DNA of 19,120 nt from UBA2982 sp040081395 (GTDB taxonomy: Bacteria > Gemmatimonadota > Gemmatimonadetes > Longimicrobiales > Gaopeijiaceae): contig JBEBGN010000048.1 of assembly GCA_040081395.1 (NCBI GenBank), positions 1 through 19,120 of the forward strand, in the 5' to 3' direction. Position 1 is the first letter of the stretch. Every line of letters starts with the position of its first letter. The notes under the pieces are model-generated. The model saw nothing but the letters and a program-made list of their open reading frames with translations, was not told the DNA's origin and made no database searches. A program made the translations under genes and the position numbers. This document shows positions 6,541 through 14,442 of the stretch, one piece after another.

Positions 6541-7584
6541 ATGGTGGATCCACTCGTCGCTCTGCTGGTCTTCGCCGGATTGGTCGGCGTCGGGGCGGTG
6601 TTGGCGTGGCCCCGGATCGGCGTGGTCGCGCGCGTGGCGCGGGCCTCTCGACTGACCGAACGCGTCCTGCTCGAGGACGCGCTCAAGCACGTGTATACGT
6701 GCGAGGCAATCGGGCGGGCGGCCACGCTCGAGAGCATCGCTGGACAGCTCGAGATCTCGACCGGGAAGGCTGCCTCGCTCCTGTCGCGTCTCACCGACAT
6801 GGAGTTGGCCCGCATGGACGAATCGGGTGCGCACCTGACCGCCGCAGGACGGGACTCCGCGCTCCGACTCGTGCGCACGCACCGACTGTGGGAGCGCTAC
6901 CTCGCTGACCGCACGGGAGTGCCGGCGGGCGAATGGCACGCGGAAGCGGAGTTCATGGAGCATGCGCTCACGCCCGCCGAAGCGGATGCCCTCGCGGCGC
7001 GCCTGGGTCACCCCGCCTGGGACCCGCACGGTGACCCGATCCCCACGCCGGGCGGTGAGCTGCCCAAGGTGGAGCGCCTCACGCTGGCCGCTGCGGCGCC
7101 GGGGAGAACCGTCGAGGTCGTACACTTGGAGGACGAGCCTCGCGAGATCTACGACGCTCTACTCGCGGACGGACTCGGCCTCGGCGCTCGGCTGGATGTA
7201 TTGGAGCGCTCCGACCAGACGGTGCGGGTGCGCGCACGCGGGCGCGAGTGGCCCCTCGCCACGGTGGTCGCGCGCAACGTGTCGGTGCGCCAACTGTCCG
7301 CCGGGGAGTCTGCCGACGAGCCGGTCGAGACTTTGCTCGACCTGGTCGTGGGGGAGGCGGGGCGCGTGGTCGACCTCTCCCCCGCCTGTCAGGGCTCGCA
7401 ACGGCGACGACTGCTCGACCTGGGCGTGGTGAAGGGCACCGAGATCGTGCCCGAGCTGGTGAGCGCGGGGGGGGATCCCGTCGCGTACCAGATTCGCGGT
7501 GCGCTCATCGCGCTCAGGCGTGAGCAGGCTGAATGGATCCGCATCGAGAAGGTGGCGCACCCCGTGGAGGCACTCGTTCGATGA
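6541..7584 (+). CDS. Membrane-anchored DtxR/MntR-type repressor with two FeoA-like domains
   Basis: The 347-residue protein combines a hydrophobic N-terminal segment (about 3-23), a DtxR winged helix (about 40-98; LESIAGQLEISTGKAASLLSRL is the recognition region), a dimerisation/metal domain (about 100-160) and two SH3-like FeoA domains (about 178-252 and 262-336). The metal ligands align with MntR: Asp46 (D8 of MntR), His114 (H77), Glu137 (E99), Glu140 (E102) and His141 (H103); Lys49 replaces E11. Iron-type DtxR/IdeR proteins have Cys at the Glu137 position. So manganese-type sensing is favoured. Its stop overlaps the feoB start. No Shine-Dalgarno precedes ATG 6541; a start at GTG 6622 would remove the membrane segment and leave a normal soluble repressor, so the anchor depends on the start choice. 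Confidence 0.85.
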   Translation: MVDPLVALLVFAGLVGVGAVLAWPRIGVVARVARASRLTERVLLEDALKHVYTCEAIGRAATLESIAGQLEISTGKAASLLSRLTDMELARMDESGAHLTAAGRDSALRLVRTHRLWERYLADRTGVPAGEWHAEAEFMEHALTPAEADALAARLGHPAWDPHGDPIPTPGGELPKVERLTLAAAAPGRTVEVVHLEDEPREIYDALLADGLGLGARLDVLERSDQTVRVRARGREWPLATVVARNVSVRQLSAGESADEPVETLLDLVVGEAGRVVDLSPACQGSQRRRLLDLGVVKGTEIVPELVSAGGDPVAYQIRGALIALRREQAEWIRIEKVAHPVEALVR

Positions 7585-9803
7585 GCGTGCTCCCCCCGGA
7601 CGGCTGCGCCTCCTGCGCGGAGCATCGCGCGAAGAGCCTCGTGCGCCTGGGGCTCAGCCCGGAGCGCTGGGACACGCTCATCGCCTTGGCCGGAAACCCC
7701 AACACCGGCAAGAGCACCGTCTTCAACGCGCTCACCGGCTTGCGGCAGCATACCGGCAACTGGCCGGGCAAGACGGTGGTGCGCGCCGAGGGCGCATTCG
7801 AGCACGATGGGAAGCGCGTCAAGATCGTGGACCTTCCCGGCACCTACTCGCTCCAGGCTGGAAGCGCGGACGAGGAGGTCGCGCGCGACTTCGTCCTGTT
7901 CGGCCGGCCGGATGTGACCATCATCGTGGTCGACGCCACGCGCCTCGAGCGCAACCTGAACCTCGTCCTCCAGATCCTGGAGATCACGGACCGGGTCGTC
8001 GTCTTCCTCAACCTGATGGACGAGGCTCGGCGCCATGGCATCGGCATCGATCCAAAGCGTCTGGAGAAGGAGCTCGGAGTGCCTGTCGTCGCGGGCGTGG
8101 CTCGCCAGAACTCCGGCATCGACGAGCTGATCTCTACGGGGCTGGACGTCGCCGCGGGGAGGCGCAAGACGACGCCGTTCCGGGTTGGGCGCTACGCGCC
8201 CGAGGTCGAGCACGCCGTGGCGGCGCTGGTTCCGGTCGTCGAGTCCACGTACCCCGGTGTGCCCAACGCGCGCTGGGTGGCGCTCCGGCTCCTGAACGCG
8301 GACGAGGCGGTGCAGGAGGCCGTGCGTTCGGGCGAGCTCGGCCAGCTCGCGAGTGCCGGCGCGGACGTGGTGCCTGTGCCGCCCGAGGCCGAGCGGCAGC
8401 GACTCCTTGAGGCCGCCACCCGCATACGGTGGGACCTGCCGTCCACGTTCCACGACGTGGTGACGCAACACTGCTACGAGGCGGCCGAGCGGGTGGCGCA
8501 AGCCGCGGAGGTCACGGGCCTCAAGCGCGTGGGCTTCGACTTCGACCGTAAGCTCGATCGCGCGCTCACCAGCCGCGTGTTCGGCTTCCCCCTCATGCTG
8601 CTCATCTTGGCCATCGTGTTCTGGATCACGATCCAGGGGGCCAATGTTCCTTCGGCGATGCTCGGCACCCTGCTCATCGACAACGTGCACTCGTGGCTGA
8701 AGGGCGTGACGGCCGCCGCCGGGGTCCCGTGGTGGCTCGACGGCTTCATGCTTGACGGCGTGTATCTCGCGACCGCGTGGGTGGTGAGCGTCATGCTCCC
8801 GCCCATGGCGATCTTCTTCCCGGTGTTCACGCTGCTCGAGGACTTCGGCTACTTGCCCAGGGTAGCCTTCAACCTCGACTCGCTCTTCAAGAAGGCAGGG
8901 GCGCACGGGAAGCAGGCCCTCACCATGTGCATGGGATTCGGCTGCAACGCCGCAGGCGTCGTGGCCACTCGGGTGATCGACAGCCCGCGCGAGCGACTCA
9001 TCGCGATCATCACCAACAATTTCTCGCTCTGTAACGGGCGCTGGCCCACCCAGATCCTGATCGCCTCGATCTTCATTGGGGCGCTCGCGCCCGCGAGCCT
9101 GGGCGGCGTCGTGAGCGCCGCAGCCGTCGTGGGCATCGCCTTGCTCGGCGTGACCTTGATGTTCGTCTCGTCCTGGCTGCTGTCGCGAACCGTACTGCGC
9201 GGCGAGGCCACGAGCTTCAGCCTCGAGCTTCCTCCGTACCGTCCGCCGCGCATCCTCCAGACGTTGTACACGTCGCTCATAGACCGCACGCTCATCGTCC
9301 TCTGGCGTGCCGTTGTCTTCGCTGCGCCCGCCGGAGCCGCGATCTGGCTGATGTCGAACATCTCCGTGGGGGGAGCGACGCTCGCCGACCACTTCGTCGG
9401 ATGGCTCAACCCGTTCGGACTCCTGCTCGGGCTGAACGGCGTCATCCTGCTCGCCTACGTGGTCGCCATCCCGGCGAACGAGATCGTCATTCCTACGGTC
9501 CTCATGCTGACCGTACTCACCAGCGGGATCGCGGGGGGTTCCGGCGCGGGCGTCATGTTCGAGGCGGATTCGGTGGGCGCCACGGAAGCGATCCTCCGGG
9601 CGGGCGGTTGGACCCTGCTCACGGGGGTGAACCTGATGCTGTTCAGCCTGCTCCATAACCCCTGCTCGACCACCATCTACACCATCTACAGGGAGACGCG
9701 CAGCGCGAAATGGACGACGGTGGCCACCGTCTTGCCGCTCGCGATGGGCTTCGTGGTCTGCTTCTTGGTGACCCAAGTTTGGAGGTTGATCGGCGGGGTA
9801 TAG
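7581..9803 (+). CDS. feoB: FeoB-type GTPase metal transporter, copy 1
   Basis: The 740-residue protein is an inner-membrane divalent metal importer of the FeoB family. It opens with a short extension containing CxxCxxH (Cys9, Cys12, His15), then the G domain: G1 GNPNTGKS (38-45), switch NWPGKTV, G3 DLPGTYSL and G4 NLMD. The membrane part includes the two Gate motifs with GFGCNAAGVVATR and LCNGRWPTQ, each keeping the conserved Cys. The sequence differs strongly from copy 2 (for example FSLCNGRWPT against FMTCSARLPV). The ATG overlaps the regulator stop as ATGA, with GGAGG (7566-7570) upstream. Because it is coupled to an MntR-type regulator, manganese is a possible substrate as well as ferrous iron; FeoB paralogues specialised for Mn are known. 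Substrate is inference. Confidence 0.95.
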   Translation: MSVLPPDGCASCAEHRAKSLVRLGLSPERWDTLIALAGNPNTGKSTVFNALTGLRQHTGNWPGKTVVRAEGAFEHDGKRVKIVDLPGTYSLQAGSADEEVARDFVLFGRPDVTIIVVDATRLERNLNLVLQILEITDRVVVFLNLMDEARRHGIGIDPKRLEKELGVPVVAGVARQNSGIDELISTGLDVAAGRRKTTPFRVGRYAPEVEHAVAALVPVVESTYPGVPNARWVALRLLNADEAVQEAVRSGELGQLASAGADVVPVPPEAERQRLLEAATRIRWDLPSTFHDVVTQHCYEAAERVAQAAEVTGLKRVGFDFDRKLDRALTSRVFGFPLMLLILAIVFWITIQGANVPSAMLGTLLIDNVHSWLKGVTAAAGVPWWLDGFMLDGVYLATAWVVSVMLPPMAIFFPVFTLLEDFGYLPRVAFNLDSLFKKAGAHGKQALTMCMGFGCNAAGVVATRVIDSPRERLIAIITNNFSLCNGRWPTQILIASIFIGALAPASLGGVVSAAAVVGIALLGVTLMFVSSWLLSRTVLRGEATSFSLELPPYRPPRILQTLYTSLIDRTLIVLWRAVVFAAPAGAAIWLMSNISVGGATLADHFVGWLNPFGLLLGLNGVILLAYVVAIPANEIVIPTVLMLTVLTSGIAGGSGAGVMFEADSVGATEAILRAGGWTLLTGVNLMLFSLLHNPCSTTIYTIYRETRSAKWTTVATVLPLAMGFVVCFLVTQVWRLIGGV

Positions 9804-9875
9804 CCCGGACGGTCGGGTGGTCGTGCGCATCCCCCTTTCGCGATCCCGGGGGGCTTCCTAGGTTAGCAGCGTCAG

Positions 9876-9897
9876 TTGAGAGTCAATTTCATTCTCA
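9876..9897. promoter_or_regulatory. Fur-box-like palindrome before feoA
   Basis: The 21-base core (9877-9897, TGAGAGTCAATTTCATTCTC plus A) is a near-perfect palindrome centred on 9887, with 8 of 10 pairs matching. It fits the 7-1-7 form of Fur boxes (TGAnAnT half sites) and is A/T-rich against a very GC-rich background. It ends 12 bases before the feoA TTG. It differs from the DtxR-like box at 6504. I could not assign a convincing -10/-35 pair. Fur binding is inferred. Confidence 0.6.
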
Positions 9898-9909
9898 GCG
9901 CAGGTCCTC

Positions 9910-10158
9910 TTGGAACTCCGCCTTCCAGCGATCCCCCTCCGCCAAACGGTCGAGCTCGTACGCATCGACCTGCCGGCGGATCAGGCTGAGCCGCTGCTCG
10001 AGCGCGGAGTCCTGCCGGGGTGCATGATCTGCCCCGTGAGGTCCTCGCCGTCGGGCGATCCGATCGTCTCGATCGACGGCTCCCTCCTGGCGCTCCGGAA
10101 GGAGACGGCGGCTTGCCTCTGCGTGCGTCTGCTCACGTCGCTTCAGGAAGCGAGCTGA
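9910..10158 (+). CDS. feoA: FeoA, small SH3-like iron transport protein
   Basis: The 82-residue protein matches FeoA in length and pattern: VELVRIDLPADQAEPLLERG followed by VLPG, then GDPIVSIDGSLLALRKETA, which is the typical LxxGxxPG and ALRxxEA framework of the SH3-fold protein. FeoA is a cytoplasmic partner of FeoB needed for ferrous iron uptake. The start is TTG (9910-9912); no ATG or GTG is available upstream before the in-frame stop at 9877-9879. The Shine-Dalgarno is weak (GCAGG 5 bases upstream). It ends 15 bases before the second feoB and follows the Fur-like box. Confidence 0.85.
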   Translation: MELRLPAIPLRQTVELVRIDLPADQAEPLLERGVLPGCMICPVRSSPSGDPIVSIDGSLLALRKETAACLCVRLLTSLQEAS

Positions 10159-10173
10159 GGCTCCTCCCCTCCG

Positions 10174-12093
10174 GTGGGTGAGGCGCACTGCGAACCCGAA
10201 GGCTCCCGTTCGGGCACTGTAGTATTCGATGATCCCGGTGCGGCCCCCCTCGTCGCGCTGATCGGACCGCCCAACTCCGGCAAGACCACGCTCTTCAACC
10301 GGCTGACCGGGCTCCGTCAGAAGGTGGCCAACTATCCCGGTGTAACGGTCGAGAAGCACTTGGGTCGGGTGGCGCTGGACGATGAGCGCTCCGTCGACCT
10401 GGTGGACCTCCCTGGCGTGCACGGGTTCTCGGCACGGAGCCTCGACGAGAAGGTCACCCGCGACGTGCTCGAGGGCCGCATGGATGGGCTGCGCGCTCCC
10501 GACGCGTTGGTGCTCATCGTGGACTCGACCCGCCTCGAGAGTCAGCTGATGCTGGTGGAGCCCGTGCTCGAGCTCGACCTGCCCACGTTGCTCGTGCTGA
10601 ACATGTCCGACGAGCTCGAGTCGCGCGGCGGGCGAGTGGTCGACGCGGCTCTGGCGAAGCGCCTTGGCGTCCAGATTGCGCGCACCGATGCGCGCGAGGG
10701 ACTGGGCATCGACGTCGTTCGCGGCTTCCTCGCCGGAATCGTGCGGCGCGACGTCGGGCATGGGCGTGAACTCGCCAACGTCCCCCGAGGCACGGCGCTG
10801 CCGATGGTGGATGCCTTCGCTGCGCGTCGCCTGCGCGTGCGCGAGATCGTGAAGCTGGCTGACTACGTGCCGCCCGGTCCGTCCTCCTCGAGCGAGCGGC
10901 TCGACTCCATCGCCCTGCATCGGGTGTGGGGGCCTCTCGTTTTCCTGGCCGTCGTTCTGGTCGTATTCCAGGCGATCTTCACCTGGGCTACCCCGCTCAT
11001 CGATGGCGTGGACGCCCTGGTGTCGGGCTCGGGCGCCTGGATCGCGGGTGCGCTCCCCGACACTTGGTATCGCTCGCTGCTCATCGATGGCATCTGGGCG
11101 GGCGTGGGATCGGTGGTGGTCTTCCTGCCCCAGATCCTCATCCTCTTTCTCTTCCTCGGGATCCTCGAGGACTCCGGCTACATGGCCCGCGCGGCGGTGA
11201 TCGCGGATCGGATGATGTACCGCGTCGGCCTCCAGGGGCGGGCGTTCCTGCCGCTGCTCTCCGGATATGCGTGCGCGGTGCCCGCCATCCTCGCCGCGCG
11301 TACGGTGGACGACGAGCGGGACCGCCTCGCGACCATCTTCGTCACCCCGTTCATGACCTGCTCGGCGCGGCTTCCGGTGTACGCGCTGCTCATTGCCGCC
11401 TTCATTCCCGACGAGCCTCTGCTGGGTCCTGTGCTCGGCCTGCGGGCCGCCGTGCTCCTCGGTCTCTACGGCCTCGGGATCGTCGCCGCTGTCGGCACCG
11501 CGTTCCTCCTCAAGCGCACGCTGCTGCGCGCGAAGCCCTCGTCCTTTCTGATGGAGCTTCCGCCCTATCGGTTGCCGTCGCCGCGCTCGCTCGCGCTGCG
11601 GCTGCTCGACCGCAGCCGGATCTTCTTGCGGCGCGCCGGCACGATCATCTTCGCGGTCGCGATCGTCCTGTGGACTTTGCTGCAGTTCCCGAGGGTCGAC
11701 GGTGGGCCCCCTCCGATCGACGACAGCGCGCTCGGCCGCACGGGTCAGCTCATCGCGCCCGTCATCGAGCCGCTCGGGTTCGATTGGCGCATCGGTGTGG
11801 GGCTCGTCACCTCCCTCGCGGCTCGTGAGGTGATCGTCGGCACGCTCGGCACCATCTACGGGGTGGAGGACGCCTCCGAGACCTCGGCAGGCCTCCAGGA
11901 CGTCCTGCGCCGTGACCTGACGCTGGGCTCGGCGGTCGGCCTTCTGGTGTTCTTCGTGTTCGCGCTCCAGTGCATGTCGACGGTGGCCGTCATGAAACGC
12001 GAGACCGCCGGATGGAAGTGGCCGATCCTCCAGTTTGCGTACATGCTGCTGCTCGCGTACGTGGGGGCGTTCGTCGCCGTGAGGCTGCTCTGA
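10174..12093 (+). CDS. feoB: FeoB ferrous iron transporter, copy 2
   Basis: The 639-residue protein is a FeoB with G1 GPPNSGKT (31-38), switch NYPGVTVE, G3 DLPG (78-81) and G4 NMSD (143-146), followed by the helical GDI-like region and two Gate domains (SGYACAVPAILAARTVDDER with Cys, and FMTCSARLPVY with Cys). It looks like the common ferrous-iron type, more so than copy 1, and is shorter than the E. coli protein because loops and the C-terminal tail are reduced. The start is GTG 10174, 15 bases after feoA. The long N-terminus (MGEAHCEPEG) carries no obvious motif. Its stop overlaps the beginning of the alkylation repair gene. Regulation by the upstream Fur-like box is expected. Confidence 0.95.
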   Translation: MGEAHCEPEGSRSGTVVFDDPGAAPLVALIGPPNSGKTTLFNRLTGLRQKVANYPGVTVEKHLGRVALDDERSVDLVDLPGVHGFSARSLDEKVTRDVLEGRMDGLRAPDALVLIVDSTRLESQLMLVEPVLELDLPTLLVLNMSDELESRGGRVVDAALAKRLGVQIARTDAREGLGIDVVRGFLAGIVRRDVGHGRELANVPRGTALPMVDAFAARRLRVREIVKLADYVPPGPSSSSERLDSIALHRVWGPLVFLAVVLVVFQAIFTWATPLIDGVDALVSGSGAWIAGALPDTWYRSLLIDGIWAGVGSVVVFLPQILILFLFLGILEDSGYMARAAVIADRMMYRVGLQGRAFLPLLSGYACAVPAILAARTVDDERDRLATIFVTPFMTCSARLPVYALLIAAFIPDEPLLGPVLGLRAAVLLGLYGLGIVAAVGTAFLLKRTLLRAKPSSFLMELPPYRLPSPRSLALRLLDRSRIFLRRAGTIIFAVAIVLWTLLQFPRVDGGPPPIDDSALGRTGQLIAPVIEPLGFDWRIGVGLVTSLAAREVIVGTLGTIYGVEDASETSAGLQDVLRRDLTLGSAVGLLVFFVFALQCMSTVAVMKRETAGWKWPILQFAYMLLLAYVGAFVAVRLL

Positions 12094-12953
12094 GTCGTCG
12101 CGCGGGCGCGACTCCTCGTCTTCCCAAGGCGCCGAAGGCGATCACGAAGGGGAAGACCCTCCACGCACTGTTGGACGTGGAAGCCGTCGATTGCCTGGTG
12201 CACAACCTGTCGCTGGTCGATTCCCGATTTGCGGGGCAGGCGTTCCGGAGAGATGCCCTCGAAGGGCTGGAGCCGCTGGGGATACTCGATCGCGGCCGTC
12301 ACCTCGCAGGAGCCCTCAGACGGCATCTGCCAGACCGGTATTCGGATGCCGTCGACGTTCTGCTGGCGTCCCTGACGCCGCCACTGGATCGAACGACCGA
12401 CTTGGGCCTCGGGGTCTTCTTCTACCTGCCCCACGTCTATTTCGTCGCCGAGTTCGGTCTGAGCGCCGAGGGCAACGACGGCGAGGACCCGTTCGAGGTG
12501 TCGATGCAGGCTCAGTACGAACTCACGCGGCGATTCAGTGCCGAGTTCTCCATGCGACCCTTCTTGATCCACCAGCCGCAGCGCACCCTCGAGCGCCTGC
12601 TGGAGTGGACCCGCGACCCCGACGCCCACGTGCGGCGTCTATGCTCCGAGGGCTCACGGCCTCGTCTTCCGTGGGCGACGCGTATCCCATCCCTCATCCA
12701 GGATCCCAGCCCCGTGCTGCCGATCCTGGAAGCCCTGAAGGACGACTCGTCGCTCTACGTGCGCAGGAGCGTCGCGAATCACTTGGGAGACGTCGCAAAA
12801 GATCATCCGGCGATCGTTTTCGAGATCTGTGAGCGGTGGCTCGACGGCGCTGAGAACGAGCGACGGTGGCTGATCCGTCACGCGTTGCGTCATCCAGCAA
12901 AGAAGGGTGTCGCGGCGGCGTTGCGCCTGCGAAAGAGGGCTGCCCCGTCGTGA
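12090..12953 (+). CDS. AlkC-type DNA alkylation repair protein
   Basis: The protein is made of helical HEAT-like repeats and matches the AlkC/COG4335 family: LHALLDVEAVDCLVHNLSL, LEGLEPLGILDRGRHLAGAL, the hallmark RRLCSEGSRPRLPWA, then LEALKDDSSLYVRRSVANHL and GAENERRWLIRHALRHPAKKG. Family members are DNA glycosylases that remove alkylated purines such as 3-methyladenine. The start is uncertain. No ATG, GTG or TTG lies near the expected N-terminus; CTG 12090-12092 overlaps the feoB TGA as CTGA (287 residues), while ATG 12012 lies 80 bases inside feoB (313 residues). The overlap makes co-expression with the feoA-feoB arm likely. Confidence 0.85.
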   Translation: MSRRAGATPRLPKAPKAITKGKTLHALLDVEAVDCLVHNLSLVDSRFAGQAFRRDALEGLEPLGILDRGRHLAGALRRHLPDRYSDAVDVLLASLTPPLDRTTDLGLGVFFYLPHVYFVAEFGLSAEGNDGEDPFEVSMQAQYELTRRFSAEFSMRPFLIHQPQRTLERLLEWTRDPDAHVRRLCSEGSRPRLPWATRIPSLIQDPSPVLPILEALKDDSSLYVRRSVANHLGDVAKDHPAIVFEICERWLDGAENERRWLIRHALRHPAKKGVAAALRLRKRAAPS

Positions 12954-13062
12954 GCAAAGTCGCGCTGGGGTCTTCCGACTCCGCGCGCGCATCACATCTG
13001 TCGTACCTTCGATACTCGCGTTCGCGCACCACCCACACCGGATCTCAGTCCCCAGGAATCGT

Positions 13063-13731
13063 ATGCCGATGACCATGAAGCATCACGTTCTCCTCGCGCT
13101 CACCGTGTTGTCGGTGTCGGGCGTTTCCTTGCAGGCCCAGCAGTTCGGAATTGCCGGGCGAGTCGGCACGCTCGGCCTCGGAGCAGAGGCCGCGGCCGCG
13201 CTGACCGATCGTGTCGTTCTGCGAGGGGGCATGAGCGTCACGCCCTTCGAGCCGTCCATGAACTTCAGCGATCTCGACGTGACGCTCGAGCTCCCGACCT
13301 GGTACAACGTGGGTGTCGACATCTACCTGAACGGAGCCATGCGGTTCGGCGGAGGCATTCTCTTCAAGGGGGACGACCCCCGGCTCACGGGTGAGTTCAC
13401 CACCAATCAGGACATCGGTGGTCAGACCTTCACGCCGCAAGAAATCGGCAAGCTGGTCGCGGTGATCGACTCCAAGGCCCGCGTTCCCTACCTCCTAGTC
13501 GGCTTCGGCAAGCACACGGCCCCCGGCATCGGCCTCTTCTTGGATATGGGTGTGGCCTTTCAGGGAACCCCGAACTTCCTGCTCAGCACGGAGGGGGGCA
13601 CACTCTCCGACGACACCGGTCCCCTGCGGACGGCGCTCGACGCGGAAGCGACGGAGTTCGAGCAGGACGCGGGGTCCTATCTTCGATTCTGGCCGATCCT
13701 GAACGTCGGGTTGCGCATCGGGATCGACTGA
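13063..13731 (+). CDS. Exported outer-membrane beta-barrel-like protein
   Basis: The 222-residue protein has a signal peptide (MTMKHHVLLALTVLSVSG..., cleavage near LQAQ-Q) and then alternating strands with Gly and aromatic residues (FGIAGRVGTLGLGAEAAAAL, WYNVGVDIYLNGAMRFGGG), ending in LNVGLRIGI, which fits a small outer-membrane barrel. The family is not recognised. ATG 13063 has AGGA 5 bases upstream; in-frame ATGs at 13069 and 13075 are alternatives. The frame is open upstream as far as 12907, but that region has no signal-peptide character. The 109-base gap before it holds no obvious terminator or gene. The hydrolase starts 15 bases after its stop. Confidence 0.75.
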   Translation: MPMTMKHHVLLALTVLSVSGVSLQAQQFGIAGRVGTLGLGAEAAAALTDRVVLRGGMSVTPFEPSMNFSDLDVTLELPTWYNVGVDIYLNGAMRFGGGILFKGDDPRLTGEFTTNQDIGGQTFTPQEIGKLVAVIDSKARVPYLLVGFGKHTAPGIGLFLDMGVAFQGTPNFLLSTEGGTLSDDTGPLRTALDAEATEFEQDAGSYLRFWPILNVGLRIGID

Positions 13732-13746
13732 GACCAACCGGGGCCC

Positions 13747-14442
13747 ATGGCCGAGGTCACGTCGACCGATCACCGCTTCCTCGCGACGGACTCGTCGGGG
13801 GAGGTGTCGGGTCTCTTGCTCCGCCCGCGCGACGCATGGGCGATCTACGTCTTCGCTCACGGCGCGGGAGCGGACATGCGCCACGCGTTCATGAGCGCGG
13901 TGGCGGAGCGACTCGCGGGCCTGGGTATCGCGTCCTTCCGATACAATTTTCCGTACATGGAGAAAGGGCGGGGTGGCCCGAATCCCGCGCCGGTCCTGGT
14001 GAAGACCGTCCGCTCCGCTGTGAGTGAAGCCACGCGCCTCGTCCCGGGCATTCCACTGCTCGCGGGCGGCAAGTCGATGGGGGGGCGCATGACCTCCACG
14101 GCCGCGGCTGCCCAGCCGCTCGCGGGCGTACTCGGACTGGCGTTCTTCGGCTTCCCCCTGCACGCGCCGGGTAAGGCCTCGTCCCAGCGCGGCGCGCACC
14201 TGACCGACGTCTCGCTGCCGATGCTCTTCCTCCAAGGAACCCGCGACAAACTCGCGGACCTGGAGCTACTCCGCCCGCTGGTCGGTACGGTGAAGCCCAC
14301 GCCGAAACTCCACGTGGTGGATCAAGCCGATCACGGTTTCCACGTGCCGAAACGGAGTGGCCGAACCGACGAGGGTGTGCTCGACGAGCTCTGCGCTGTA
14401 TTCGCGGAGTGGGCGCGCGGTGTCGTCGGTCGCGATGCCTAG
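13747..14442 (+). CDS. Alpha/beta hydrolase, KANL3/Tex30-like
   Basis: The 231-residue protein is an alpha/beta hydrolase: oxyanion region HGAGADM (38-44), nucleophile elbow GKSMGG with Ser110, acid in GTRDKL (Asp167) and catalytic His in DHGFHV (His196). The HGAGADMRH opening, the RYNFPYME strand and the GGKSMGGRM elbow match the KANL3/Tex30 type (COG3571), small cytoplasmic hydrolases of unknown substrate. No signal peptide is seen. It starts 15 bases after the barrel gene and likely shares its transcript. Its TAG (14440-14442) directly abuts the TAG of the convergent pilin-like gene. Confidence 0.85.
   Translation: MAEVTSTDHRFLATDSSGEVSGLLLRPRDAWAIYVFAHGAGADMRHAFMSAVAERLAGLGIASFRYNFPYMEKGRGGPNPAPVLVKTVRSAVSEATRLVPGIPLLAGGKSMGGRMTSTAAAAQPLAGVLGLAFFGFPLHAPGKASSQRGAHLTDVSLPMLFLQGTRDKLADLELLRPLVGTVKPTPKLHVVDQADHGFHVPKRSGRTDEGVLDELCAVFAEWARGVVGRDA

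Noticed and set aside
7389..9830. An 813-codon open frame on the minus strand across feoB copy 1
   Set aside because: It is the antisense shadow of a high-GC gene: its product is Arg/His/Glu-rich low-complexity sequence with no domain, while the plus strand is a clear FeoB.
9804..9875. Possible terminator between feoB copy 1 and the Fur-like box
   Set aside because: I found no convincing GC stem with a T-run, so I do not call one; partial read-through from copy 1 into feoA cannot be excluded.
9895..10920. A 341-codon minus-strand open frame opposite feoA and the second feoB
   Set aside because: It has the composition of a shadow frame (His-, Arg- and Glu-rich) and overlaps two well-supported genes over its whole length.
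12907..13062. N-terminal extension of the beta-barrel protein by 52 codons
   Set aside because: It would overlap the end of the AlkC-type gene and bury the signal peptide; ATG 13063 has a Shine-Dalgarno and begins a normal signal peptide.
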